A stretch of 64,000 bases of DNA. Origin: Cryptomeria japonica (lineage: Eukaryota; Streptophyta; Pinopsida; Cupressales; Cupressaceae). Under the pieces are notes generated by a model. The model was not told where the DNA came from, did not search any database, and was given only the letters and a program-made list of their open reading frames with translations. Each line of letters begins with the position of its first letter. Within the stretch, counting starts at the first letter, position 1. The stretch covers positions 609,698,677 through 609,762,676 of the forward strand of contig NC_081405.1 in assembly GCF_030272615.1 (NCBI RefSeq), written 5' to 3'. Of this stretch, positions 1 through 11,898 are shown one piece after another. The position numbers and the translations under genes are program-made.

Positions 1-1
1 T

Positions 2-412
2 GATGTCTACTGGGTGGAAGGCCTTAGGCACAACCTTTTGAGTGTTGCTCAACTGAACGACAAAGGACTCATTCTGGAGTTCAAAGGTGGAGTCTGCAAA
101 ATAATTGGAAAGAGTGGTGAACTTATTGCAACTGGTAAGAAGACCAGAGGAAACCCGTTTTAGGTGAATGCCAAGATTAGTCAGTGCTTGATGGCAAAAT
201 TTTATGACAGTTGGATATGGTACAGGAGACTTTGTCAAATGAATTTTGACAATATTGTAAAGCCTAGTAAGATCAAGGCAGTAATAGGATTGCCTTTTCT
301 TAACAAACCAAAGAATGCTTTGTGCATAGAATGTCAACTTGGGAAGATGTCTTCCTCAACATTCAAAGGTAAGTCCTTTTCAGCAGAGAACTTAGTTGAT
401 CTAGTGCACATC
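2..412 (+). pseudogene. Element B pol, part 1: protease end and pre-integrase zinc finger
   Basis: Frame 2 reads a copia stretch just downstream of the protease (VEGLRHNLLSVAQLND) and then the GAG-pre-integrase region ending CIECQLGKMSSS. A TAG at 161-163 interrupts it. The HHCC finger that precedes the integrase core has lost both histidines: the segment is WYRRLCQ where elements A and G have His at both places. The second half of the finger (C-x2-C) is intact. The frame ends inside the first strand of the integrase core (DLVHI), where element A interrupts it, and resumes at 8045. Non-functional. Confidence 0.9.
408..412 (+). repeat. Target-site duplication of element A, left copy (ACATC)
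   Basis: ACATC directly precedes the 5' LTR that begins TGTTGGCA at 413 and is repeated exactly after the 3' LTR at 8040-8044. A 5-bp duplication is normal for copia integrases. Confidence 0.95.
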
Positions 413-2031
413 TGTTGGCATTATGTGAACCGACATGAGCCTTATGTAAACTAGCATGAAGACATAATGATATTGTATGTTGTCATTGATGTGAATATGA
501 GACATAGTGTGAACCAACACATGAGATACGTGAAGAAAGAGATACCGGCATATGTGTGAATCGGTATATGCCAAAGTGAAGCGGCACATTTGTTCAAAGT
601 GAACCAACATGTAGTTATGGGAACCGCAACATGGAAGCACTGTATGACTATCGGTTGGTAAGGCAGCTTCCACTTCGAGGTTTCTAGTTGGAGTATCTCA
701 AGTCTATGTGACTCAATTGGTGATATTTGTGTGATGAGTCAGTAGTATGATGGAGGACAGATCATGTTGCCATGTAAGCTCTGTGTGCATGAAGGATCTT
801 GCATGAAGAAGACTATTCCTATCTACCTCAGGAATGTGCGAACTCTGTCAAATAGTGATAACGCGTGATGGGTTATCAGCCGCCATGAAAACGGTGGATA
901 ATGGACGATGGAGAATGTCTTGAGATCGACTCAAGACTAGTGCATTCAATGCAGTATGTTTCAATGGTCAGGATCGAACCGTTTGAAATGCTCAACCTAA
1001 TAGGTTTAGGGTTTAGGGTTTTTGCTACCGACCTGTATGTTTCCTATAAGGTCGATGTTAGGTTTTTCTCTAGAGTTGTCGGCAAAAAGCTGTGAGTGTG
1101 TATCCAATGAAAGTGATACAAGATTCTTGCCAGACCATAAGAGAAAAGAGATACCTGCAAAGTGTATGTGCAGAAGGAAAAGAGAAGCCTAAACGGATCT
1201 GTATTAGTATTAAGTACTGTTAATAGATCATTGTAATACCTGTTGATCTCTAACCACTTCAACAGTTGCAAAATCCACTAACAGGGTAGCTTTAACTGGC
1301 TTGATTCAAAATCCCTTAAATTGGGTGGTCTTAACCGGCTTGCTGTAAATCCCTTAACCAGGTAACTCGAAGCTAATGAGTTATGAGAAGCTAGAGAAGC
1401 TTAGGAGATCCTTTTAGCTATTGAGTTCTTAAAATCCTCTAACAAGGTGACCCTACTGGGTTTAACCCTTAACCGGTTATCCCTTAACTGGGTGATCCCT
1501 AATAGGATCGGTTCCTACCAGAACCTATTGTAATGTTCTTAACCAGACAAGGCTCCTAATAGAGCGGACTTCTAAAGAGTTCAAAAAGTAGCTTGTGGGT
1601 ATTCATCCCCACTGTGGTTTTTCCCAGTTGGGTTTCCACGTGAAAAATATGTGTGTCATGTGAAATGCTTTTGTCTTGTGATGCTTTGTTTTATCTGATT
1701 GCACATGAAGTTTCTATGTTTTATGCCTGTCTATAAAACATATTGAACTCACTGTTGTGAAGATTTGATGGTTAGGCCTACTAGTTCATGCATGAGAATA
1801 TTATGATAATGTGGTATTGAGCTAAGAGAAAAGCTTAGTAAGTGACCGGTTCATGACTGATTGAGTTATTTTGGATGGTACCGGTTGCACTCTATTTTAT
1901 CGGTATCTCTGTTTATCAGTCATTGTGAGTGTTTGCTATCAAACCGGTTTTGGACTGTATTTGTGTCTGTACTGATTCACCCCCCCCTCTCAGTATTGGT
2001 TTGGTACTAGTGGTTCATCATTGAGTTATCA
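413..2031 (+). repeat. 5' LTR of element A (1619 bp)
   Basis: It starts TGTTGGCATTATG and ends TTGAGTTATCA. Inside are a telomere-like TTTAGGG run and TATA motif near 1002-1051 and a series of degenerate CCTTAACnGGGT motifs at about 1270-1560. A block around GTGGTTTTTCCC and TTTCCACGTG lies at 1613-1650, and a C-rich block (1979-1993) sits just before the end. Small open frames here are not genes. Confidence 0.93.
1002..1051 (+). promoter_or_regulatory. Telo-box plus TATA module in element A 5' LTR
   Basis: Two adjacent TTTAGGG repeats (complement of the plant telo-box AAACCCTA) at 1002-1023 are followed after about 22 bp by TATAAGG at 1045-1051. The same arrangement recurs in the 3' LTR (about 7025-7074), in B (about 19210-19253), in G (about 40892-40938 and 46740-46786) and in solo LTR J (about 58400-58447). 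Position and conservation suggest the core promoter, so U3 would be about 650 bp. No transcript evidence is available. Confidence 0.55.
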
Positions 2032-2033
2032 AT

Positions 2034-2045
2034 TGGTATCAGAGC
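2034..2045 (+). promoter_or_regulatory. Primer-binding site of element A (initiator Met tRNA)
   Basis: TGGTATCAGAGC lies two bases after the LTR end. It complements the 3' end of plant initiator-Met tRNA, the usual primer for plant copia elements. Confidence 0.93.
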
Positions 2046-2100
2046 ACTCCAGGTCCTCTGTGTTGTAAGCTTAACCACTTGAGGAAAAGATCCTAGCTAA

Positions 2101-5100
2101 ATGATGAAGAGGGAAGGTCCAAAGTAGAACAGGGAAAACTTTTGTATATGGAAAGATAGGATGAAGATATTCATCAAAAGTATGGGTGTTCAACACTGGA
2201 GTTATGTTGAAAATATATATGTTGTTTCTACCAGTACTCTCACCGATGACCAAAAGAGAGAGATACAAGAAAATGGGCAAGTCATGGAAGCCCTCATCAG
2301 TAGTCTATCTGACATTGAGTTTATTGATGTTCAAGACAAGGCAATTCCCGAAGAAGTATGGGATGCTCTTGAAAATATCTATGGTGGTGATGAGCATGTA
2401 AAACAGGCTAAGGAAGAGAGCTTGAGAGGAAAGTTTGAAGACATGAGAATGGTTGAAGGAGAGACCATTCAGCAGCATGGAATAAGAATCAAAATAGTTG
2501 TTGGAGAAATAAAGAGTGCAGGTGGCAAAATAGAAGATTCCATTATGGTAAGTAAAGTCCTGAGATCCCTGTTGCTGGTCTATGCAATAAGGGTTGCTGC
2601 TATTCAAGATTTGAGATCAATAAACAAGTCTAAGGTATCCTTGGACTCCATCATAGCCAAGTTGACAGCCTATGAGCTAAATAGCTTTGATGGTAGTGTT
2701 CAAAAGTCAAAATCAGCTTTTAAAGCTTCTGCTATACCATCCAAAAAAGGAAAAGAGGCTAGCACTAATGGGGGACCTAGCCAAAATACAGAGATGAAGG
2801 ATGAAGAGTTTTTGATGGAATTTGAAGCTCTTCTGGCCAAGAGATTCCCAAAAGGAACTGGTAAATACAAAGGTAAACTACCTTTGAAATGTTTTTCCTG
2901 CAACCAGATAGGACATATTGCTATGAACTGTCCTAATAGTGACAACAAGGACAAACCGAAAAGGTTCAAGAAATTCAAAGGAGGAAACCGGAGAAATTGT
3001 TTTGTGGTAGTTGATGAAGGTGTCATGAATGAGGAATCTGAAGATGAAGAAAATGAAGACATTGTGTTCATTGCTGTAAAGGAAGATGTGACAGACAAGA
3101 AGGCTCTTGTCTCCTGGTTTGATGATTCCAATGAGTGGATCATTGACAGTGGTTGCTCTCACCATACGACTGGTGACCGGAGCAAGTTTCTATCATTAGA
3201 AGAGTATGATGGTGGTGTGGTTCTCTTTGGCAATGATGCACCATGCATGGTCAAAGGCAAAGGGTCCATCTCCTTGAATGGAAAGAGTAGTGTTGACAAT
3301 GTGTATTGGGTTGATGGTCTCAGACACAACCTTCTAAGTGTTGCCCAGTCAAATGACAGTGGACTCGCTCTGCAATTCAAGAATGGAGTTTGTAGAATCA
3401 AAGGTAAAGATGGTAAATTGGTAGCCACCGGCATGCAAACTAAAGGTAACCTATTTCATCTAAATGCTAATATAAGTACATGTCTTATGGCTAAGCTTGA
3501 TGATAGCTGGATATGGCATAGGAGATTTTGCCATGTGAACTTTGACAACATTGTGAAGGCTAGTAAGATCAAGGCAGTAAGAGGGTTGCCGGTGCTGAGC
3601 AAACTAGATAATACCTTGTGTAGAGAATGTCAGTTGGGGAAAATGTCTTCCTCAACTTTTAAAGGTAAATCTTTCACTACTGACAACTTGCTTGATCTTG
3701 TGCATACTGATTTATGTGGTCCTATGAAAACTAGAAGTGTGCAGGGTGATAGGTACTTCATGATTCTCACTGATGACTGCTCAAGAATGATGTGGGTCAC
3801 ATTCTTGAAAGACGAGTCTGAAGCTTTTGGGAAATTAAAAGCTTTCAGAGCATTAGTGGAAAAGGAAAGCAGTAAAAGGATCAAGTGTCTCAGAACTGAT
3901 CAAGGAGGGGAATTCACTTCAAATGAATTCAACAAGTACTGTGAAGAATTTGGCATCAAGAGACAGTTGTCTGCCCCATAGACTCCACAACAGAATGGCC
4001 TAGTAGAGAGGAATAACCGAACTGTGGTTGAAGTAGCTAGAACTATGTTGATCCAAGGAAAGGTTGCTCACACCTTTTGGATAGAAGCGGTGAGCACTGT
4101 AGTTTACACTATGAACCGGGTACTCATCAAAAAGGGCAAGGACAAAACTCCTTATGAGTATTGGACTGGTAAGACCCCTATGGTAAATTATTTTAAGGTC
4201 TTTGGTAGCAAATGTTACATCAAGAGGAGTGAACATCAGGGCAAATTTTAAGCTAAATGTGATGAAGGAATATTTCTAGGATATTCCACCAAGAGCAAAG
4301 CTTTCAAGTGCTACAACAATAGGACTTAGAGAATTATGGAAAGCATCAATGTAAGAGTTGATGAATCCTCTAAGAAGACTGAGAAAACTGACAATGAGCA
4401 AGTTGTAAATGAACCGGTTGCAACCTTCTGGGAACTGGTTGTCAGTCAAGCGAGCACCAGTAACAGTGTTCCTGAACTGATGAATGTTGATACTGATGAA
4501 GATAAGGATGAAGAAGAAAAGCAAGAAGAACCAATTAAGACCATTCCTTAGTATGTCAAGTTGAATCATGATTCCAAGCAGATCATAGGTGATAAGGATG
4601 CAGGAATCCTTACCAGAAGAAAGATCAAAGAAAACTTATGCATGATCTCTGAATTTGAGCCTAAATCATTCAAAGAGGCTCATAATAATGAAGACTGGAT
4701 CAAGGCAATGGAAGAAGAACTTGACCAGATAGAGAAAAATGGTACATGGTCCTTGGTACCCAGACTAGAGCATAAGAATGTCATTGGCACCAAATGGGTG
4801 TTCAAAAATAAGTTGAATGAGGATGGCACAGTGATTAGGAATAAAGCCAGACTGGTATGCAAAGGATATGCTCAAGAAGAAGGTGAAGACTATGGGGAAA
4901 CCTTTGCTCCTATAGCCAGATTGGAAGGAGTTCGTATGCTTCTTGCATATGCAGCTTTTAAGAGATTCAAGGTATATCAAAAGGATGTAAAATCTACATT
5001 CCTAAATGGTGTACTCAAAGAGGAGGTATATATTGAGCAACCAGATGGGTTTACCCTATTTGAAGATAGTGACATGGTATGTAGGCTACACAAAGAATTA

Positions 5101-6192
5101 TATGGTCTAAAGCAAGCACCTAGGGCATGGTATGAGCCCCTACATTCCCATCTTGTGAAGATTGGATTTGAGAGAACAAGTGAAGATAGTAATATCTACT
5201 TGAAGTCTGAAGAAGATCAGATCCTGATCTGTGAAGTCTTTGTTGATGACATCATCTTTGGTGGAGATGACAAGATGAGTCATGAGTTTGCCGATGAGAT
5301 GAAGAAAGAGTTTGAAATGTCACTCATAGGGGAGAGTAAGTTCTTCATTGGACTGTAGATCCAACAGATGAAAGATGGAATCTTCATCACTCAGTCCAAA
5401 TATGTCAAAGAGGTGTTGAAGACTTTTGGCATGGAAGATAGCAAACCGGTCGGTACGCCAATGGTGACCAGTTGCAAATTGACAAAGGAAGATGATTCCG
5501 CACTGGTTGATGAGAAGGAATACTGATCAATGATTGTTAAGTTGCACTATGTAGTGCATAGCAGACTGGATATTGCACATGCAGTTGGCATCACTGCAAG
5601 GTTCCAGAAGAGTCCAAGAGAATCTCACTTGAGTGCAGTCAAGCGGATTCTTAGGTATCTAAAGGGAACAATTGACTATGGATTGTGGTACCCATACAAC
5701 AATAATTTCAATCTGAAAGTATTCACAGATGCTGATTGGGCCGGTAATGTGGATGACTAGAAGAGCACAACCGGTGGTGCATTCTTTCTCGGTGGTAGAC
5801 TGGTCTCATGGATGAGTAAAAAGAAGAGTTGCATTTCTCAGTCTACAGTGGAAGTGGAGTATGTTGCAGCTTTCATGAACTGTACTCAGACAATCTTGAT
5901 GAAGCATGTATTGGAAGGCTTCAAGATCCTTGTACCTAAACCGGTAAGTATATTCTGTGATAACACAAGTGCTATCAATATATCAAAGAATCTGGTTTTA
6001 CATTCTAGAACCAAGCATTTTGAGCTTAAGTATCATTTCTTGAGGGAAAAGGTTTAGAATAAAGAGATTGCACTGGAGCATGTGTCCAGTAAGGAGCAGT
6101 TAGTAGACATATTCACCAAGCCTCTCCCAAAGACAACATTTGTGCATTTGAGAGGTGACTTAGGGGTATTGCCCCTTCAGGAGGTAAACTAA
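2101..6192 (+). pseudogene. Element A gag-pol polyprotein, nine nonsense codons
   Basis: A single frame of 1363 codons plus stop. Gag comes first, with an intact CX2CX4HX4C knuckle at 2890-2931. Next come the protease (DSG at 3145-3153), the HHCC pre-integrase finger (about 3517-3630) and the integrase core (about 3690-4050). Reverse transcriptase follows (VDD at 5242-5250), then RNase H (TDADW from 5725; FCDNTSA near 5953). The start is taken at 2101 because G has the same M-x-K-R-E-G-P-K start. Stops lie at 2125, 3979, 4249, 4327, 4549, 5356, 5524, 5758 and 6055. Most are TAG where relatives have CAG, and 5524 is TGA for CGA. There is no frameshift, so decay was mainly by substitution. Confidence 0.93.
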
Positions 6193-6311
6193 AAGTGGTT
6201 GTTACACATCAGTCAGGTACTGGATAGACAAATCTTTGGTTGATTGGTGTGTTTAAGGATGCTACTCCTCAGGGGGAGCAGCATAAGGAAATAGTGGTGA
6301 TTGTACCTCCA
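6193..6311 (+). other. Element A 3' untranslated region
   Basis: Between the pol stop TAA at 6190-6192 and the polypurine region there is no long frame. It includes a short G-rich run (CAGGGGGAGCAG near 6270) that also occurs in G. Confidence 0.6.
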
Positions 6312-6435
6312 CTTTGGCATTGTTGTCAAAGGGGGAGAAGAAGTGAAGCAAAAAGACATCTGCAGCAAATGGGGAGAAGATGTGAAGCAGAGAAGATATC
6401 TTTTGTATATTTCCATCAATGCAAAAGGGGGAGAT
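6312..6435 (+). promoter_or_regulatory. Element A 3' polypurine tract with upstream twin and inverted repeat
   Basis: The primer tract for plus-strand synthesis, AAAAGGGGGAGAT, ends at 6435 just before the 3' LTR. A second tract CAAAGGGGGAGAAGAAG begins at 6327. Each tract adjoins one arm of an inverted repeat: CTTTGGCATTG at 6312-6322 and the near-complement CAATGCAAAAG at 6417-6427. The layout recurs in C and G. The 3' tract is a standard feature; the role of the twin is unknown. Confidence 0.75.
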
Positions 6436-8039
6436 TGTTAGCATTATGTGAACCGGCATGAGCCTTATCTAAACTGGCATGAAGACATAATGATATTGTA
6501 TGTTGTCATTGATGTCAATATGAGACATAGTGTGAACCGGCACATGAGATAAGTGAAGAAAGAGACAGTGGCATATGTGTGAACTCGTATATGCCAAAGT
6601 TAAGTGGCACATTTGTTCAAAGTGAACCGGCTTACAATTATGAGAACCAGCACATGGAAGCACTATATGACTATCAGTAGGTAAGGTAGCTTCCACTTCG
6701 GGGTTTCCAGTTCGAGTATCTCAATTCTATGTGACTCAATCGGTGATCTTTGTTTGATGAGTCAGTAGTATGATGAAGGATAGATCATGTTGCCATGTAA
6801 GCTCTGTGTGCATGAAGGATCTTGCATGAAGAAGACTATTCCTATCTACCTCAGGAATGTGCGAACTCTATCAAATAGTGATAACGCGTGATGGGTTATT
6901 AGCCGCCATGAAAACGGTGGATAATGGATGATGGAGAATGTCTTGAGATCAACTCAAGACTGGTGCATTCAATGCAGTATGTTTCAATGGTCAGGATCGA
7001 ACCGTTTGAAATGCTCAACCTAACAGGTTTAGGGTTTAGGGTTTTTGCTACCGACCTGTATGTTGCCTATAAGGTCGATGTTAGGTTTTTCTCTAGAGTT
7101 GTTGGCAAAAAGTTGTGAGTGTGTATCCAATGAAAGTGATACAAGATTCTTGCCAGACCATAGGAGAAAAGAGATACCTGCAAAGTGTATGTGCAGAAGG
7201 AAAAGAGGAGCATAAACGGATCTATATTAGTATTAAGTACTGTTAATAGATCATTGTAATACCTATTGATCTCTAACCACTTCAACAGTTGCAAAATCCC
7301 CTAATAGGGTAGCCTTAACTGGCTTGATTCAAAATCCCTTAAATCGGGTGGTCTTAACCGGCTTACTGTAAATCCCTTAACCGGGTAACTTGAAGCTAAT
7401 GAGTTCTGAGAAGCTAGAGAAGCTTAGGAGATCCTTTTAGCCATTGAGTTCTTAAAATCCTCTAACAAGTTGACCCTATCGGGTTTAACCCTTAACCGGG
7501 TGATCCCTAACAGGATCGGTTCCTACCAGAACCTATTGTGATGTTCTTAACCGGACAAGGCTCCTAACAGAGCGGACTTCTAAAGAGTTCAAAAAGCATC
7601 TTGTGGGTATTCATCCCCACTGTGGTTTTTCCCAGTTGGGTTTCCACGTGAAAAATATGTGTGTCATGTGAAATGCTTTTGTCTTGTGATGCTTTGTTTT
7701 ATCTGATTGCACATGAAGTTTCTATGTTTTATGCCTATCTATAAAACATATTGAACTCATTGTTGTGAAGATCTGATGGTTAGGCCTACTAGTTCATGCA
7801 TGAGAATATTATGATAATGTGGTATTGAGCTAAGAGAAAAGCTTAGTAAGTGACCGGTTCATGACTGATTGAGTTATTCTGGATGCTACCAGTTGCACTC
7901 TGTTTTATCGGTATCTCTGTTTATCAGTCATTGTGAGTGTTTGCTGTCAAACTGGTTTTGGACTATATTTGTGTCTGTACTGATTCACCCCCCCCTCTCA
8001 GTACCGGTTTGGTACTAGTGGTTCATCATTGAGTTATCA
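6436..8039 (+). repeat. 3' LTR of element A (1604 bp)
   Basis: It starts TGTTAGCATTATG, follows the 5' LTR closely over its whole length and ends GAGTTATCA at 8039. One short segment near 1480 in the 5' copy is missing here. The telo-box/TATA module is at about 7025-7074. Confidence 0.93.
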
Positions 8040-8044
8040 ACATC
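8040..8044 (+). repeat. Target-site duplication of element A, right copy (ACATC)
   Basis: Exact repeat of 408-412, immediately followed by the resumed integrase frame of B. Confidence 0.95.
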
Positions 8045-10542
8045 AATCTATGTGCTCCGATGAAAACTAGAAGTATTCAGGGAGAGCACTACTTCATGAT
8101 TCTTATCGATGATTTCTCAAGAATGATGTGGGTCACATTCTTGAAAGATAAGGCTGAGGCATTTGGAAAGTTTAAATCCTTTAGAGAATTGGTGGAGAAG
8201 GAGAGCGACAGAAGGATAAAATGCCTGAGAATTGATCAAGGAGATGAATTCACTTCTGATGAATTCAATAAGTACCGTGAGAAGAATGGTATTAAAAGGA
8301 AATTGTCTATCCCAAGGACACCACAACAGAATGACATAGAAGAAAGAAACAACTAGATTGTAGTTGTAGTGGCCAAAACTATGTTGATCCAAAGAAATGT
8401 TGCTCACACATTTTGGAGCGAAGCGGTGAGCACTGGAGTCTATACGATGAACTGGGTACTCATTAAGAAAGGTAAAGACAAAACCCCTTATGAGTACTAG
8501 AATGGGAGAACTCCCAATGTGAGTTATTTCAAAGTGTTTGGGAGTAAATGCTATATCAGGAGAGGTGAGCGCCTGAGCAAGTTTGACACTAAGTGTGATG
8601 AAGGAATATTTCTAGGATATTCCTCTAAAACCAAAGCTCTCAAGTGCTACAATAGGACTCAGAAGATTGTTGAGAGTATCAATGTTAGGGTTGATGAATC
8701 CTCTAAGAAGCCTAAGAAAACCATCAGCAATAAAATGGAAGGTGAGATAGGTTTAGCCTTCTGGGAACTGGTTAAGAAGGAAACAAGTGACAAACACTAC
8801 AAAGACCTCAGTGTTTCTGTACTGGTGGAAGCTTCAGTAGGTGAAGAAGAAGATGAAGCGAAAAAAGAAGAGGAGAAGAAATTTGAACTAGCCACACTCA
8901 TTCCTAGGTATGTAAGACTGTATTAGGATCCGAAGAAAATCATAGGAGACAAAGATGCAGGAATACTTACAAGGAGAAAAGTGAAAGAAAATTCTTTCTT
9001 GATTTCAAAATTTGAGCCTAAGACCGCTACAAAGGCACTTACTGATGAAGAATGGATAAAGGCAATGGAAGAGGAGTTGGACTAGATAGAGAAGAATGCA
9101 ACATGGTCCTTCGTACCTAGACTGGAACATAAGGATGTCATAGGTACCAAATGGGTCTTCAGAAATAAGCTAAATGAAGAAGGCACAGTGGTAAGAAACA
9201 AGGCAAGACTTGTATGCAAGGGACATGCTCAGGAAGAAGGATAATACTATGGAGAAACCATTGCCCTAGTGGCCAGACTAGAAGGTGTCCAAATGCTACT
9301 TGCATTTAAAACATACAAGGGATTTAAGGTATACCAAATGGATGTGAAGTCTACTTTCTTTAATGGAATCCTGGAGGAAGAAGTGTATATTGAGCAACCA
9401 GATGGTTTTGCTTTGTCAGAAGATAGTGACATGGTGTACAGATTATACAAGGCCCTATATGGATTAAAACAGGCACTAAGGGCATGGTACGAATAGTTAC
9501 ACTCTCATCTTGTGAATATAAGATTTCAAAGAACAAGTGAGGAAAACAACATCTACCTAAAATCTGAAGGTGATCTGATTCTAATATGTGAAGTATTTGT
9601 AGATGATATAATCTTTGATGGAGATGATGATATGAGTCATACATTTGTAGATGAGATGAAAAAGGAGTTTGAGATGTCTCTAATTGGAAAGATAAAGTTT
9701 TTCATTGGCCTATAGATTCAGCCGATGAAAGAAGGTATCTTCATTACCCAGTCCAAGTATATCAAAGAGGTATTGAAGACCTTTGGAATGGAGGAGAGAA
9801 AATAGATTGGAAAACCGATGGTGACCTGCTGTTAACTAACAAAGGATGATGATACAACATTTGTGGATGAGAAGGAGTATCGGTTGATGATCGGTAAGTT
9901 GCACTATGTGGTGCACAACAGACTGGATATTGCTCATGCAGTGGGCATAGTGGCCCGTTTTCAGAAGAGTCCAATCACTTGGTAGCGGTAAAGAGGATTC
10001 TTAGATATCTAAAAGGGACAGTTGATCATGGATTGTGGTATCCATACAATGGGGACTTTGATCTCAAAGTGTTTACCGATGCAGATTGGGCAGGCAATGT
10101 GGACGATAGGAAGAGCACAATCGGTGGAGCGTTCTTCCTTGGTGGAAGACTAGTCTCATGGATGAGCAAGAAGCAAAGCTGTATTTCTGACTCTACAGTT
10201 CAAGCAAAGTATGTGGCAGCATTTATGAACAGCACTCAGGCAATCTGAATGAAACATGTACTAAATGGCTTCAAAATAACTATATCTGAACTAGTGAGTA
10301 TTTTTTGTGATAATACTAGTGCAATAAATATTTCCAAAAATTTGGTATTGCATGCTAGGATAAAGCATATTAAGCTCAAGTATCATTTCTTGAGAGAAAA
10401 GGTTCAGAATAAAGAGGTTGTATTAGAACATGTTTCCATTTAGGAGTAGCTATCAGACATATTCACTAACTCCTTACCAAAGACTACATTTACCTATTTG
10501 AGAGGTGAATTAGGGGTTCTGCCCCTTCATGAAGTAAATTAA
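8045..10542 (+). pseudogene. Element B pol, part 2: integrase, reverse transcriptase, RNase H
   Basis: Frame 2 continues from 412: integrase core (MKTRSIQGEHYFM), integrase C-terminal part, reverse transcriptase (VYQMDVKSTF near 9330; VDDIIF near 9598) and RNase H (TDADWAGNVDDRKS near 10075; FCDNTSAIN near 10305). It ends at TAA 10540-10542. Stops in frame include 8354, 8498, 8924, 9083, 9242, 9494, 9713, 9803 and 9833. A 7-bp deletion near 9975 (compared with A) moves the rest to frame 1, where 10246 and 10441 are further stops. It is more decayed than A, as expected for the older host element. Confidence 0.9.
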
Positions 10543-10748
10543 AGTTATGTCCTCCACATCAGTCAGGTACTACCATTTTAGATCTTATAGGATTGATGTG
10601 TTGAAAGATGCTTCTCCATAGGGGGAGCAACATAGTGGAGCTTGGACACTTGTGCCTCCACTTTGGCATTGCTGTCAAAGGTGGAGAAGATATCTGATGG
10701 TGAAAATATATGTGGTAGAGGATATATGGCTAAGTACACACTGACAAG
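10543..10748 (+). other. Element B 3' untranslated region, left part
   Basis: It follows the pol stop and contains the CTTTGGCATTG arm (near 10661) and a decayed upstream polypurine tract (CAAAGGTGGAGAAGA at 10677-10691) like those in A and G. Element C interrupts it; the right part is at 18547-18666. Confidence 0.7.
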
Positions 10749-10753
10749 TCCAA
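10749..10753 (+). repeat. Target-site duplication of element C, left copy (TCCAA)
   Basis: TCCAA directly before the 5' LTR of C; repeated exactly at 18542-18546. Confidence 0.92.
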
Positions 10754-11811
10754 TGTTGGTATTTTAGTATGGTTTTATAATTGATGTCAACACCTATCAA
10801 CACTTATCAACTCTGGCAGTTTGGAGAATTGACAATGCTCATCGGCAAGCAAGTGACTTATGCATAGTCACCAGTATCTGGTACACTGGTAGGATATATT
10901 GTTCATTGGAACTTGGAATGACATGGAAAACATTTGGTTATATCGAAGAAATTGTTTGGACACTTTGTCTTGGAGAATTGCTCATTGGTATATTCATATT
11001 TTCATATTTATTGTTACCGACAAATAGGTCCAGGTTATGCACCAGCAGGCTTATCTATTCCAGATCAGCACGACACGCTTTAGAGATGATTTTGTTGTTA
11101 TTGTAAATGCATTAAGACAACATGTTGAATTGGATATTGCATCAGTTATTGATTTACTTGTAATTATTTTATTGTAATATCTTTTAGAGCCGACCTACTA
11201 AAATTGGTCTTAGTTTATGGTATATATGTAGGATCTTATTTGTAAGATCGATAGGTGATTGAGAAAAAGAATTGTAAGAAGGTATATGTGAGAATAAGGA
11301 GAGCTATACATGCAGAAATCAGTTGAAGGTGAAGGAAGGTTTTTGTGAAGACAATCAGAACTACACTGGTACTAAATCCAGCATATGAAAATGCTATTTT
11401 GAGTAGTACATCATTATTGGATTTAACCATCCAATTGTAGTCAGTGTGACTCCTACTTGTGTTTGAGAAGTGAGCTCTAGGTGCTTGGCCTTTTGGCATG
11501 TGCAGACCCCATTTGTATACATATACTATCTATAGTAGTATCATCTGATTGTGGGTAAGATTTCCCACCATGGTTTTTCCTCTTACAGGGTTTCCACGTA
11601 CAAATATTGGTGTTATGCGTTGTGGATGTTATTGTCTTTCTGTTTCATGCAATAATCTTTACCAATACTATAATTAACTAATAAATTGTCTACCGACATA
11701 AAGTCTGTTTTACCAGTATTAAGCATTAAGGTTGGTTAAGTTGTTTTTGGTTTGAATTTATTAGACAACTGATTCACCCCACCCCCTCTCAGTTGTCTCT
11801 GGGAACTAACA
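10754..11811 (+). repeat. 5' LTR of element C (1058 bp)
   Basis: It starts TGTTGGTATTTTAG and ends GGGAACTAACA. Near the start a 10-bp unit is present in tandem (TCAACACCTA then TCAACACTTA, 10787-10806), exactly where the 3' LTR holds an insert. The conserved GTGG/GGTTTTTCC and TTTCCACGTA block is at about 11569-11612. Confidence 0.9.
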
Positions 11812-11813
11812 AT

Positions 11814-11825
11814 TGGTATCAGAGC
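11814..11825 (+). promoter_or_regulatory. Primer-binding site of element C
   Basis: TGGTATCAGAGC two bases after the LTR end, matching the initiator-Met tRNA 3' end. Confidence 0.92.
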
Positions 11826-11898
11826 TTAGTCCTCTTTTTGCAGAAGTTTAACAACTTGAGGGGATCCAATATCTACTAACTATTTCAGGAAGGACAGT

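Larger units (their letters stand above)
413..8039 (+). mobile_element. Ty1/copia element A, structurally complete, nested in B
   Basis: The element has two long LTRs (413-2031 and 6436-8039), a primer-binding site at 2034, one gag-pol reading frame 2101-6192 and a polypurine tract at 6422-6435. It is flanked by a perfect ACATC duplication. The LTRs run TGTTGGCA to GTTATCA. Removing it joins B's integrase in frame, which shows B was the target. All domains are present in copia order and the whole polyprotein stays in one frame with no frameshift, but nine nonsense codons make it non-autonomous. G, J and B carry related LTRs. Confidence 0.95.

Noticed and set aside
1002-1023. Interstitial telomere repeat
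   Set aside because: Only two TTTAGGG units, recurring at the same place in every LTR of one family, so it is an LTR motif rather than telomeric DNA.
901-1095. 64-codon frame MDDGECLEIDS, repeated at 6924-7118
   Set aside because: It lies in the 5' and 3' LTRs of the same element across the telo-box and TATA motif; conservation is explained by LTR identity.
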